From Colwellia polaris (GTDB taxonomy: Bacteria > Pseudomonadota > Gammaproteobacteria > Enterobacterales > Alteromonadaceae), in contig NZ_NBOE01000018.1 of the NCBI RefSeq assembly GCF_002104515.1, forward strand, positions 1 through 64,000: 64,000 nucleotides of DNA, in the 5' to 3' direction. Made by a program: the position numbers and the translations under genes. Positions 10,223 to 19,023 of this stretch are shown piece by piece. A model generated the notes under the pieces. It made no database searches and had not been told where the DNA came from. It saw only the letters and a program-made list of their open reading frames with translations. Numbering within the stretch: the first letter of the stretch is position 1; every line of letters starts with the position of its first letter.

Positions 10223-12438
10223 TGATCAATATCTTACGTTCAAAAAGTTTTCTAGTAGGTTTAGTCATTACCTTATTGGTAATCGGCTTAAACTTTATCC
10301 GTGTTGATAACGTTCAAAAGCTATTACAACGGGTTGAAGGTATTTTGTATGATGCACGTCTTTTAGCAACGTTATCAAATGAACCTCGACAATTTGATGA
10401 ACAAGTTATTATTATTGATATTGACGAAAAAAGTATGCGCGAGCAAGGCCGATATCCTTGGAGTCGGAGTAAAGTTAGTGATCTCGTTGTTAAACTCATG
10501 GATGCAGGTGTTGTTGTTGTCGCATTCGATATATTTTTTGCCGAGCCTGAAAGAAATGCAGTCGAAGTTGTTTTAAGTAAAAATAATCATCTTGGGCAAC
10601 AACCTCGTGAGCAGCTTAAACAATTAATAGATTCTGTTAATTTTGATCAAGAATTTGCTAAAACTTTAGAAAATTCAGAAGTGGTACTAGGTTTTTTATT
10701 TGATGACAGTGCCCAAAATGCTGGACAAATACCTAACTCAGTTATTAATTGGTCTAATGATGAAAGCCAACTCTCAGAAATAGCCAGTTTTAAACATGTA
10801 CTGGCTAATATACCTGTCCTACAGTCTGCTGCTACAGGGGCCGGTTTTATAAATTCTGTACCAGAAAGTGACGGTTTTATTCGTAAAGCATCGTTGGTTT
10901 TAAATTACCAAGGAAAGTTATACCCATCGTTAGCACTTGAGGCGGCGCGGGTTTACACTTTGGCCGATACCATTGAAACTAAAAGTAAACAATCCGGAGG
11001 AGCGTCATGGCTTCAGGGGCTTAGTTTTGGTAGTCACTTCATTCCAACCAATGAAAAAGGTCAAATTTTTATCCCTTATAAAGGCCGTGAGCGCAGTTTT
11101 AAATATGTTTCAGCTACCGATGTATTAAATAATCGTGTTGAAGAAGATGTATTGAACGGTTCTGTAGCATTTATTGGCACCTCAGCCGTTGGTTTAGCTG
11201 ATTTGCGAACCACTTCAGTTGGTGTTCAATATCCAGGAGTAGAAGTACATGCGAATGTCTTTGAAGGGCTTATACACCCTGAAATTATACCTGTAGAGCT
11301 TGATATCACCGTAGCTATTGTTTTTACGTTGTTACTGCTAACAGGCTTTACTTTAGCTATATTGATGACTAAACAAGGGCCGATGAGAATTTTAATCATT
11401 AGCTTAGTCAGTTTTGCTTTGCACATTAGTTTTAATTGGTATTGTTGGTGGGCATTAAAAGTGAGCTTGCCACTATTTCAAATAATTTTATTGATAACAC
11501 TACTAACCATTTATTATGGCGCGGTTGGCTTTGTATCAGAAAATGCAAATCGTAAAAAAATAAAAGGTATGTTTGATCAATATGTACCACCAGCATACAT
11601 CGAAAAAATGATCCGTTCAGCTAAGGGAGTAGAGCTTAAAACAGAGCGTAAAGACATGTCGGTACTATTTGCTGATATTAGGGACTTTACGACCTTATCA
11701 GAACAGTTTACGCCAGAAGAGTTAAGTGACTTCCTTAAAGAATACTTATCTGAAGCTACGGCTATTATCTTTGATAACAAAGGCACAATAGATAAGTACG
11801 TTGGTGACATGATCATGGCACTTTGGAATGCGCCGTTAGACGACGAAGACCATGCTGTTAATGCTGTGTTGAGTGCTATGCAACTTATTACGTTAACTGA
11901 AGTGTTAAGTGAAAAATTTAAAGAGAAAAACTGGCCAGCCATTCGAGTAGGTATAGGTATAAGCACTGGTGAAATGGTGGTGGGCGATATGGGTTCTACT
12001 TATCGAAAAGCTTATACCGTGCTTGGAGATGCAGTAAATTTAGGCGCTAGAATAGAATCGTTAACGAAATATTATGGCGTTGATATTTTAGTTTCAAGCA
12101 GTACGTTTGAAGAAATTTCCAAGCATAATGTTATCTGTCGAAAAATGGATAGAATAAAAGTAAAGGGTAAAAACACCGCGGTTGAAATTTATCAACCTAT
12201 CGGTTTTGAAGCAGATGTAAGTGATGAAACTAAAGCGGATGTTTTATTGCATGAACAAGCCATGGAAAATTACCTAACCGGTAACTTTATTGAATCTCAA
12301 GAAATGTTTACCCAATTAAAACAAAATGCTAATTTACCAATCACTATTTATAATATATTGATAGAACGAATAGTTAATCTTATCGATAATGTCGATGCAA
12401 CGAACTGGGATGGGGTATATACCCATGAAAGTAAGTAA
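10222..12438 (+). CDS. CHASE2-domain adenylate/guanylate cyclase
   Basis: The protein is 738 aa. One N-terminal membrane helix (about 10-28) is followed by a large periplasmic CHASE2 sensor domain (about 40-350). Three helices follow (about 355-435), then a cytoplasmic class III nucleotide cyclase domain (about 470-650) with the metal-binding FADIRDF strand near residue 485 and the KYVGDMIMALW segment. The last 70 or so residues are TPR-like. Class III cyclases make cAMP or cGMP; the base is not decided here. It is translationally coupled to the MBL gene upstream and is 6 nt before the HD-GYP gene. The CHASE2 domain faces the compartment of the FecR-domain protein encoded earlier in the run, so sensing of envelope or surface state is a reasonable inference. 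Confidence 0.92.
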   Translation: MINILRSKSFLVGLVITLLVIGLNFIRVDNVQKLLQRVEGILYDARLLATLSNEPRQFDEQVIIIDIDEKSMREQGRYPWSRSKVSDLVVKLMDAGVVVVAFDIFFAEPERNAVEVVLSKNNHLGQQPREQLKQLIDSVNFDQEFAKTLENSEVVLGFLFDDSAQNAGQIPNSVINWSNDESQLSEIASFKHVLANIPVLQSAATGAGFINSVPESDGFIRKASLVLNYQGKLYPSLALEAARVYTLADTIETKSKQSGGASWLQGLSFGSHFIPTNEKGQIFIPYKGRERSFKYVSATDVLNNRVEEDVLNGSVAFIGTSAVGLADLRTTSVGVQYPGVEVHANVFEGLIHPEIIPVELDITVAIVFTLLLLTGFTLAILMTKQGPMRILIISLVSFALHISFNWYCWWALKVSLPLFQIILLITLLTIYYGAVGFVSENANRKKIKGMFDQYVPPAYIEKMIRSAKGVELKTERKDMSVLFADIRDFTTLSEQFTPEELSDFLKEYLSEATAIIFDNKGTIDKYVGDMIMALWNAPLDDEDHAVNAVLSAMQLITLTEVLSEKFKEKNWPAIRVGIGISTGEMVVGDMGSTYRKAYTVLGDAVNLGARIESLTKYYGVDILVSSSTFEEISKHNVICRKMDRIKVKGKNTAVEIYQPIGFEADVSDETKADVLLHEQAMENYLTGNFIESQEMFTQLKQNANLPITIYNILIERIVNLIDNVDATNWDGVYTHESK

Positions 12439-12444
12439 TTCATT

Positions 12445-14052
12445 ATGACTAATAATTCATCACAACAAGCGGCTTTTGAGCACTTACTTAATATTAGTAT
12501 CCAATTAAGTAAAGAAGAAAATACCGACTTACTTATGGAAAAAATTCTGCTGGCGGCTGTAGAAGTTTCAAACTCAGATGCTGGTTCTATTTATTTGGTC
12601 AATGGCTTAAAAGAATTAGAGTTTCGCACCATATACAATAAAAGTATGAACCTTCATCTAGGTGGTAGTTCAGGCTCAGCTATTAATTTTCCAGGTATTC
12701 CGTTATTTATTGATAACCAACCAAACTGCTCAGCTATAGTTGCCCATGCCGCTAACACCGGTGAAGTGATCAATATCGAAGATGTCTACGATGCTTTTCC
12801 TTTTGATTTTAGTGCTGCAAGAAAAATGGACAGTACGACAGGCTACCGTACAAAATCAATGCTAACTTTTCCGTTGAAAGATCATACGGGTGATATTATT
12901 GGCGTTATTCAATTAATTAATGCCATGAGTGATAATGACATTATCAGTTACGCACCAGAAGTTGAGCAACAGATATTATCTTTTGCGTCATTAGGGGCAA
13001 TTGCGTTAACTAACAGAGCACTGATTACAAACATGCAGCAATTGTTTGAGTCGTTTGCTAAAACTATCGCGGTAGCGATTGATGCTAAATCTTCTCATAC
13101 CGGTGGGCATTGTAAGCGTGTACCAGAGCTTACCTTGATGATTGCAGACGCTGTTAGTGACTATGATGAAGGGCCTTTAGCCTCATTCAAACTCTCGGCA
13201 CAAGATAGACATCAATTAAGTATTGCAGGTTGGTTGCATGATTGTGGCAAGATCGCCACACCAGATCATGTGATGGAAAAATCAAGAAAATTAGAAACGA
13301 TATTTGATCGCATTCATTATGTTACCGCTAAATTAGAAATCGCGGGTCGAGATATAGATATTCACTTCCAAGAGCAGATGATCACAGCACTAAAAGCCGG
13401 AAACACTGTTCGAGTCGATCAGTTAGAACGAGAAAGAGATTTAGCTAAAAAACAGTTGAAATTAGATACGGCGTTTCTGCAAAAAGTAAACGTAGGTGGC
13501 GAGTTTTTAACTGACGAGCAGGAAAAAAATATACACATGATTTCAACACGATACGAAATCATGATCGATAAAGTAAAGCAGCCAGTACTCTCAGAAGATG
13601 AAATCATTAATTTAAGTATTAAACGTGGCACGTTGAACAATGACGAAAGAAAAATCATTCAAAGGCATATGAATGTTACTTTAGATATTCTTGAAGCATT
13701 ACCTTTTCCTAAGCATTTATCTAATGTTGCAGAATATGCGTTAGGTCACCATGAAACCATGGATGGTAAAGGTTACCCAAGAGGACTAACTAAAGAGCAA
13801 ATGTCTGTACCGGCTAGGTTAATGGCATTAGCTGATATATTCGAAGCATTATCTGCTGCAGATAGACCTTACAAAAGTGCAAAACCAGTCAGTGAATGTT
13901 TAAAAATAATGAGCAGCATGGCAAAAAACAATCATCTAGATTCAGATCTGTTTGCTATTTTTGTACGTTCTAAAGTATACGAACCTTACATTTTAAACTT
14001 CGCTGATCCGAAACAGCTTGATGAATTTGATATGGAAGCTTTGCTAAGCTGA
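12445..14052 (+). CDS. GAF-HD-GYP signalling protein (c-di-GMP phosphodiesterase type)
   Basis: The protein is 535 aa. A GAF domain covers about residues 15-190, then an HD-GYP domain. It keeps HTGGHCKRVP near 215, LHDCGK (the HD pair) near 268, and HHETMDGKGYPRG near 435, so the signature HHE and GYP elements are intact. A long charged helical insertion lies between them (about 290-395). HD-GYP proteins hydrolyse c-di-GMP or related cyclic dinucleotides. Last gene of the run, 6 nt after the cyclase. Pairing of a cyclase with a dinucleotide phosphodiesterase in one transcript suggests cross-talk between two second messengers, probably governing the surface lipoprotein. This is inference. Confidence 0.9.
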   Translation: MTNNSSQQAAFEHLLNISIQLSKEENTDLLMEKILLAAVEVSNSDAGSIYLVNGLKELEFRTIYNKSMNLHLGGSSGSAINFPGIPLFIDNQPNCSAIVAHAANTGEVINIEDVYDAFPFDFSAARKMDSTTGYRTKSMLTFPLKDHTGDIIGVIQLINAMSDNDIISYAPEVEQQILSFASLGAIALTNRALITNMQQLFESFAKTIAVAIDAKSSHTGGHCKRVPELTLMIADAVSDYDEGPLASFKLSAQDRHQLSIAGWLHDCGKIATPDHVMEKSRKLETIFDRIHYVTAKLEIAGRDIDIHFQEQMITALKAGNTVRVDQLERERDLAKKQLKLDTAFLQKVNVGGEFLTDEQEKNIHMISTRYEIMIDKVKQPVLSEDEIINLSIKRGTLNNDERKIIQRHMNVTLDILEALPFPKHLSNVAEYALGHHETMDGKGYPRGLTKEQMSVPARLMALADIFEALSAADRPYKSAKPVSECLKIMSSMAKNNHLDSDLFAIFVRSKVYEPYILNFADPKQLDEFDMEALLS

Positions 14053-14184
14053 ATATTGATCTAAAGCCTGTCTAGTCTATATAATAGCTACATATTGGCT
14101 AGGCATATAAAACCTCCTATTCATACTTACTCTGTCATTTTTAATGTATTAATGAACATTTTTTCTAAACCTTAAGGATTATCC

Positions 14185-15294
14185 TTGCTTAACAACCATT
14201 CACACTTTTCTTTACTAGAATATTATCTTAATCATAACGACAAACTTAACTGGGTACTTGTTACCATTGTCAGTAAAGAAGGATCTAGCTATCGCTCGCC
14301 TGGCGCTATTATGCTGGTTAATAACTTAGGGCAATCTCATGGTTTAGTGAGTGGTGGTTGTTTAGAAGCCAATATTGTTTTGCATGCTAAAAAAGTTTTC
14401 GATAACGAGCAAGCTCACTTTGTTGAGTACGATATGCTTGAAGAAGATGGCTATGCCGCAGAGCTAGGCGTTGGATGTAAGGGCAAAATAGGCGTATTAC
14501 TACAATATATAACCCCTGAATTTAATCAATTATTAGCACTGCTTTTTCAACGCATGCAAATGGGTGAAACCAGTTATTTACAGCAGGTATTTCTAACCCA
14601 AAACTCATTAAAAACAAGCTTAAATGAATTAGTTTTATTTGATAACTTAGGGCAGGAGTTATTAACAACACAACAAGAAAGTAGCAAAATATCCAACAAT
14701 GCTTTGGTTAACATGATCGCAGAGAATAAATCGCATTGTAATGCCACTGTAGATCAAGATGAGCAGTCTTTAACTAAAATTTCTGCCCCAACAAATTTAT
14801 GGGTGTTTGGTGGCGGCTCGGATGCTATAGCACTAGTTACAATGGCTGCACAAATGGGTTGGCGAGTAACCGTTGTTGATCATCGTTCAAGTTATGCTCG
14901 CAATAGTAACTTTAAACATGCTGCTGAAATTATTCGTGTTCACCCAGATGACTTTTCTGCTTTCGCTCAATTTAAGCAAATTGATGCCGCTGTATTAATG
15001 ACTCATAACTTAAACTTAGATTCAGCATGGTTGCGCTTATTGCATGAAAATAATGTCGCAAAATACATTGGTTTATTAGGACCTATTGAACGCAGAGGCA
15101 ATGTTGAAGCATTATCTAATATTTCAGATAAAGCTTGGCTTATGCGACAGGTTAATGGTCCAGCTGGTTTAGATATTGGCGGTGAGCTTCCTGAATCAAT
15201 AGCTTTATCGATATTAGCGCAATGTCATAGTGTTTTACATCAGCGCAATGGTTTGGCACTGTCAGGTAAGTTTATTAATAACGACAAGAACTAA
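14185..15294 (+). CDS. XdhC/CoxI-family protein
   Basis: The protein is 369 aa. The N-terminal XdhC/CoxI domain shows SSYRSPGAIMLV and VSGGCLEANI with a conserved Cys (about 20-110). The C-terminal Rossmann domain starts at WVFGGGSDAIALV (about 208) and ends in a GGELPESIALSILAQ segment. Family members insert or sulfurate the molybdenum cofactor for xanthine dehydrogenase/CO dehydrogenase-type enzymes, but no molybdo-enzyme gene is nearby, so the client is unknown. The TTG start is supported by AAGGA at 14174 with normal spacing, and there is no better ATG. Transcribed alone or with the GNAT gene 126 bp downstream. Confidence 0.85.
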   Translation: MLNNHSHFSLLEYYLNHNDKLNWVLVTIVSKEGSSYRSPGAIMLVNNLGQSHGLVSGGCLEANIVLHAKKVFDNEQAHFVEYDMLEEDGYAAELGVGCKGKIGVLLQYITPEFNQLLALLFQRMQMGETSYLQQVFLTQNSLKTSLNELVLFDNLGQELLTTQQESSKISNNALVNMIAENKSHCNATVDQDEQSLTKISAPTNLWVFGGGSDAIALVTMAAQMGWRVTVVDHRSSYARNSNFKHAAEIIRVHPDDFSAFAQFKQIDAAVLMTHNLNLDSAWLRLLHENNVAKYIGLLGPIERRGNVEALSNISDKAWLMRQVNGPAGLDIGGELPESIALSILAQCHSVLHQRNGLALSGKFINNDKN

Positions 15295-15426
15295 GGGCTC
15301 TTAGCATAGCCGTGTCATTGTTTAGTAACTCTGTTGAATACTCAAGCAGTTAAGCGCGAATCGTTAGTTGGCTTTTGTTAAATAACTCGATTACTGACTA
15401 TATTACCCAAACTCCATAAGGTGGCT

Positions 15427-15903
15427 ATGCATTTATCTTCCGCAACAGATGAACAATTAATTGAACTTATGTCATGGTTTTCAAGCCAAGATGAGCTAGA
15501 TATTTGGTCAGGCCCAAGCATTAACTTTCCTTTAAGTTTAGATACGCTCAAGAGTGAATTAAAGTTAATGAGCTTACCATCGTACTGTTTACTTTCAGAG
15601 CAAGCCGAGTTGTTAGCATTTGGACAGTATTACTTGCGCCTTGGTAGGTGCCATCTAGCAAGGTTAGTCGTAAAGCCTAAGCTAAGAGGGCAAGGCATTG
15701 CGGGTCATTTAATGACACAACTAATGAGCAAAGGAATGGCTGATCTACAAACTCATGCTTGTTCATTATTTGTTTTAGAGCAAAATCATAGCGCTATTAA
15801 AAGTTATCAAAATTTTGGTTTTAGCTTTGAAAGTTATCCTGAACAACTTAGCTTAAATAATATCTTGTATATGATAAAAGAATTCCCTCAGTATAATCAG
15901 TGA
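15427..15903 (+). CDS. GNAT-family N-acetyltransferase
   Basis: The protein is about 158 aa with one GNAT fold. The acetyl-CoA pyrophosphate loop is visible as VKPKLRGQGIAGHLM near residue 82-97, preceded by the HLARLVV strand and followed by a helix and the C-terminal NHSAIKSYQNFGF segment usual in this family. The substrate (small molecule or protein) cannot be told. I prefer ATG 15427, which has AAGG about 5 nt upstream. A GTG at 15421 in the same frame would overlap that Shine-Dalgarno. It has no obvious operon partner. Confidence 0.82.
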   Translation: MHLSSATDEQLIELMSWFSSQDELDIWSGPSINFPLSLDTLKSELKLMSLPSYCLLSEQAELLAFGQYYLRLGRCHLARLVVKPKLRGQGIAGHLMTQLMSKGMADLQTHACSLFVLEQNHSAIKSYQNFGFSFESYPEQLSLNNILYMIKEFPQYNQ

Positions 15904-16053
15904 ATAAACGGAATTTAGCGGTTCATAGGGAAGAAATAAAAATAGAAAAGGGGCATGATCAACACAGTTTTATGGCGCTAACCTTGATAAAAATATTCAA
16001 ATAGTGATAATAGCCTCGCCTTAACCCTCAACCTTATTACGATATTATTGACT

Positions 16054-16743
16054 ATGCGTCTAGACAAATTTGTATGCAAAAGCACCGAGCTCACTCGCAC
16101 CGAAGCTAAGAAACTACTTAAAATGGGTAAAGTCACCGTTAATGATGTGGTTGTGAAAGATCCTGCGACACAAGTTCATGAAAATAATGATATTTGTATA
16201 GAAGGGCAAAGGCTTACAGCACGTAGCTCTCGCTATATTATTCTTCATAAGCCTTTAGATACCATTTGTTCAAATGTCGATGAAATTTATCCTTCGTTAT
16301 TACACTTAATTGATGTAGATAGAGCATTCGACATGCACATTGCAGGTCGATTAGACGCTGACACAACCGGCTTAGTATTGATAACAGATGACGGTCGTTG
16401 GTCGCATAATATAATTTCCCCTAAAAAGCAGTGTGAAAAAGTATACCGTGTGTGGTTGAGAAGCCCTTTAAAGGACGATACAGCCGAAAAATTCTTACTT
16501 GGTGTACAACTTCAAGGTGAAGATGATTTAACGCGTCCTGCTAAGTTAGAGCAAGTTGATGAGCGTGAAGTATTGCTGACCATAACCGAAGGAAAGTACC
16601 ATCAAGTAAAACGTATGTTTGCCGCGGTTGGAAACAAAGTTATAGGTTTACATCGTGAGCAAATAGGTCCAGTTAAGCTTGCAGACTTGCCATTGGCTCA
16701 ATGGCGGTATTTAACACCCGAAGAAGTCAGTGCATTTGTGTAA
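16054..16743 (+). CDS. rsuA: 16S rRNA pseudouridine(516) synthase RsuA
   Basis: The protein is 229 aa, the usual RsuA length. It has an N-terminal S4 RNA-binding domain starting MRLDKFVCKS, and a catalytic domain with the RsuA/RluB/E/F motif GRLDADTTGLVLITDDG (catalytic Asp near residue 102) and a GKYHQVKRMFAAVGN segment near 180. It isomerises U516 in helix 18 of 16S rRNA during 30S assembly. The ATG at 16054 matches the family N-terminus; a TTG 6 nt earlier is not needed. Single gene with its own upstream region, followed by a weak hairpin. Confidence 0.93.
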   Translation: MRLDKFVCKSTELTRTEAKKLLKMGKVTVNDVVVKDPATQVHENNDICIEGQRLTARSSRYIILHKPLDTICSNVDEIYPSLLHLIDVDRAFDMHIAGRLDADTTGLVLITDDGRWSHNIISPKKQCEKVYRVWLRSPLKDDTAEKFLLGVQLQGEDDLTRPAKLEQVDEREVLLTITEGKYHQVKRMFAAVGNKVIGLHREQIGPVKLADLPLAQWRYLTPEEVSAFV

Positions 16744-16762
16744 AGATATTTTATCAATATCT
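16744..16762 (+). terminator. Weak hairpin after rsuA
   Basis: AGATATT, five-nucleotide loop TTATC, AATATCT directly follows the rsuA stop. There is no real U-tract, so terminator function is doubtful. Confidence 0.3.
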
Positions 16763-17292
16763 ATTTAGGCTTTATACCAATAGGCTTTACATAAATAGGT
16801 TTTATATAAAGCTAGCTCTACTATAGAATTTTTTGCTAAGTTTGGCTTTTGCTTAAAACAACTTAAATAACAACTTGAATAACAAATTAAAAATAATTCC
16901 AATTCAACCGAAGCCAGTCCAGCTTGCTGAAATCACTCAATTACTTTATTAGTTGAATGGTATTTTGTTTTTGTTTTATATAAACAAATAACATTTTATA
17001 CCAAACCGATTGATATTCTGACAGCTATACATGTTCGAACAACGCAATGTCTATATTGTGTTAAATCCCAGCCCGATTCCTAATAACAACAATATTTTAA
17101 TGTACGGTAAAATACTCTTGCATTGTTCTGCTGGTATACCTTTCGTAATAACTAGGCTTGGGTATTGCTCGGTAGTACTTGTACAAAGATCTTTTTTTTT
17201 GTGATAAAAGTAAACTTTTCTTATGAATTGCCGATAAATTAATCATCTACACTTAATACCATTCAATTTATAAAAGGCAAAAGTGCATTAAA
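16763..17292. other. Gene-free stretch between rsuA and the small charged protein
   Basis: Over 500 bp with no convincing ORF. It is AT-rich with poly-T stretches and short TATACCA-type motifs (for example TATACCAAACCGATTG near 16998). I see no tRNA, riboswitch or strong hairpin. Part of it must be the promoter region for the gene at 17293. Confidence 0.5.
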
Positions 17293-17568
17293 ATGGACGT
17301 ATTTACTGAATTACTTCCCGCTAGCTTCACCACTAAACCTGAAGCAACGGCAAAAGATAGTAAACAGAAAAAGGCGCGCAATGATAAAAGCAAGCCATCA
17401 ACCCCGCAGTCGGTTAAGGATAAACCTGAGCAGAAAGAAGTGGTTGAAACGGAGCGGCGCACAGGAGAAGAACGCCGAGAGAAATCCGTTAATAGAGGTC
17501 GCTGGTTAGAATCTCGTGATAGAAAAGATCGCAGAGCAAATAATCAGAAAATTAGCGTAAAAATTTAA
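17293..17568 (+). CDS. Small highly charged protein of unknown function
   Basis: The protein is 91 aa and rich in Lys, Arg and Glu, with no signal peptide or membrane helix. The middle is a low-complexity Lys/Pro/Ser/Asp stretch. The C-terminal third carries ERRTGEERR, GRWLESRDRKDRR-type Arg/Glu repeats that look like a conserved nucleic-acid or protein-binding tail. No known domain recognised. It sits alone between a long non-coding stretch and an inverted-repeat element, with the downstream gene on the opposite strand. Confidence 0.6.
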   Translation: MDVFTELLPASFTTKPEATAKDSKQKKARNDKSKPSTPQSVKDKPEQKEVVETERRTGEERREKSVNRGRWLESRDRKDRRANNQKISVKI

Positions 17569-17590
17569 CGACAAAGCTGAAATAAGTATT

Positions 17591-17823
17591 TAACCTGAAC
17601 TCTGGATAATGAGTGCTTGAAACTCAAGTGAACCAAAAGCTTAGGTAATAAAGTAAATGCTATAGTCAGGTGAACATCACGAATAGATATCATCAATGCT
17701 TCATTTTATGCCATTTCCAAGGCAAAACGTTTATGAATAGCGCGCTATTTATCGACGTTTTAACGCAGAAAATGGCTTAAAAGGGAATATTGAGCAAGTG
17801 CTGCTTTTCCAGAGTTCAGGTTA
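17591..17823. repeat. MITE-like inverted-repeat element, long copy
   Basis: A 233-bp element bounded by perfect 15-bp terminal inverted repeats, TAACCTGAACTCTGG at 17591-17605 and its complement at 17809-17823. It has no ORF. Its ends match a second 81-bp copy at 60817-60897. It lies between convergent genes and ends directly before the stop codon of the solute-binding-protein gene, so it may also act as a transcription end. Confidence 0.8.
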
Positions 17824-17824
17824 T

Positions 17825-18607
17825 TTAGTCACTATAAGCTTGAACAGTTTGAAAGTTTGAACCGGGTACCTTTTTATATCTCTCAAGAATTTCCTCTATT
17901 TCACCAGAATCTTTCAACTTATGTATCGCAGTATTGATATTATTAATGGTTGAATTACTCAGACTTGGAGAAAGCGCACAATGTATTTTGTTGTCATTCA
18001 TATGAATAACTTCATCTTCCGTTTTTTTATAAAAATAAGATGCCTCTATTGATGCACTAACAAAACCTGATACTTTGTTTTTACGATATTTTTCATAGCT
18101 TTCTGAAGGCGTTGTACTGATAACAGGAAGTATGTTTTTGTCTTTAATATAACCCACAATCTCTGGATATATGTAACCTAGTGTAGTGCCAATTCGAAGG
18201 TTTTTATAATCAGATAAAGCATCCAAGGTTTTTATACCTTCGCGATTAATCAAAATATCTGGGTTGCTATAAAGATCATCACTCCACTTTATATACATCG
18301 ATTTATACCACTTGGGGTTAGCAACGCAATTCATATCAACTAAGTTGGTTTCTAAAGACATTTCTATTCTCTTGCGCGGAATAGGCAGCATCTCTAGCTC
18401 CATATCTAGCTGCTTCGCTATCGCATGGGTAATATCAAAAAGAATACCACTGGTTGGGCGGCCCATATCGTCATAAAATAATTGCGGGGCAACATTTTGA
18501 CTATAATAAGAGGTTTTAAGCAGTGGTTTATCGGCAAAAGAGTTACTAGAAGTCAGCATTAACGTAAACATTAAAGAAAACATGACTAAAGTAGATTGGT
18601 GTTTCAT
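17825..18607 (-). CDS. Periplasmic solute-binding protein, SBP_bac_3-like
   Basis: The protein is 260 aa with a cleavable signal peptide (...SNSFADK, about residue 26). The mature part follows the type-3 extracellular solute-binding fold: a first strand ending in LLKTSYYSQ, a SGILFDITHAIAKQL helix, an RIGTTLGYIYPE hinge segment near 130, and a C-terminal IHKLKDSGEIEEILERY helix. Such proteins bind amino acids or other small polar ligands. No ABC permease or ATPase is adjacent, so it is an orphan; many such Alteromonadales proteins act as sensors or have unknown roles. Its 3' end abuts the inverted-repeat element. Confidence 0.8.
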   Translation of the reverse strand: MKHQSTLVMFSLMFTLMLTSSNSFADKPLLKTSYYSQNVAPQLFYDDMGRPTSGILFDITHAIAKQLDMELEMLPIPRKRIEMSLETNLVDMNCVANPKWYKSMYIKWSDDLYSNPDILINREGIKTLDALSDYKNLRIGTTLGYIYPEIVGYIKDKNILPVISTTPSESYEKYRKNKVSGFVSASIEASYFYKKTEDEVIHMNDNKIHCALSPSLSNSTINNINTAIHKLKDSGEIEEILERYKKVPGSNFQTVQAYSD

Positions 18608-18693
18608 AAATGGAATGTCCCTATAACGTTTATAGCAGCAACTATTGCCTTAATCATAACAATTAAAGCAATTATTGCCCAAAATTTTAACTG

Positions 18694-18984
18694 TTATTTT
18701 TTCGAGTTTAACTGGTTAAATTTTGCAAGCTGTTCCTCAGTTGCAGGCAATTGGTGTTTTTCTTTCCATTCGCTATAAGGCATACCGTAAACTTGTTCAC
18801 GGGCAGTATCAATATCAACATTAACACCTAGCTTTTCAGCCTCAGCTACGGTCCATTTAGAAAAACAGTTGCGGCAAAAGCCAGCAAGATTCATTAATTC
18901 GATATTTTGCACGTCTTTACGGTTATCTAAATGTGCAAGTAAGCGACGAAAAACCGCTGCTTGAATTTCAACTTCTTTATCCAT
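18694..18984 (-). CDS. DUF1244 protein
   Basis: The protein is 96 aa and cytoplasmic. It matches the small DUF1244 family: LLAHLDNRKDVQNIELMN, a GFCRNCFSKW two-Cys motif near residue 38-45, and a VYGMPYSEWKEKHQ segment near 68. Function is not known; the conserved Cys pair suggests a metal or redox role. It is 39 bp downstream of the csiV-like gene on the same strand and could share its transcript. Confidence 0.85.
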   Translation of the reverse strand: MDKEVEIQAAVFRRLLAHLDNRKDVQNIELMNLAGFCRNCFSKWTVAEAEKLGVNVDIDTAREQVYGMPYSEWKEKHQLPATEEQLAKFNQLNSKK

Positions 18985-19023
18985 TTTGTTCTCTATTTTT
19001 ATTTAAAATCAGCCCAATGATAA

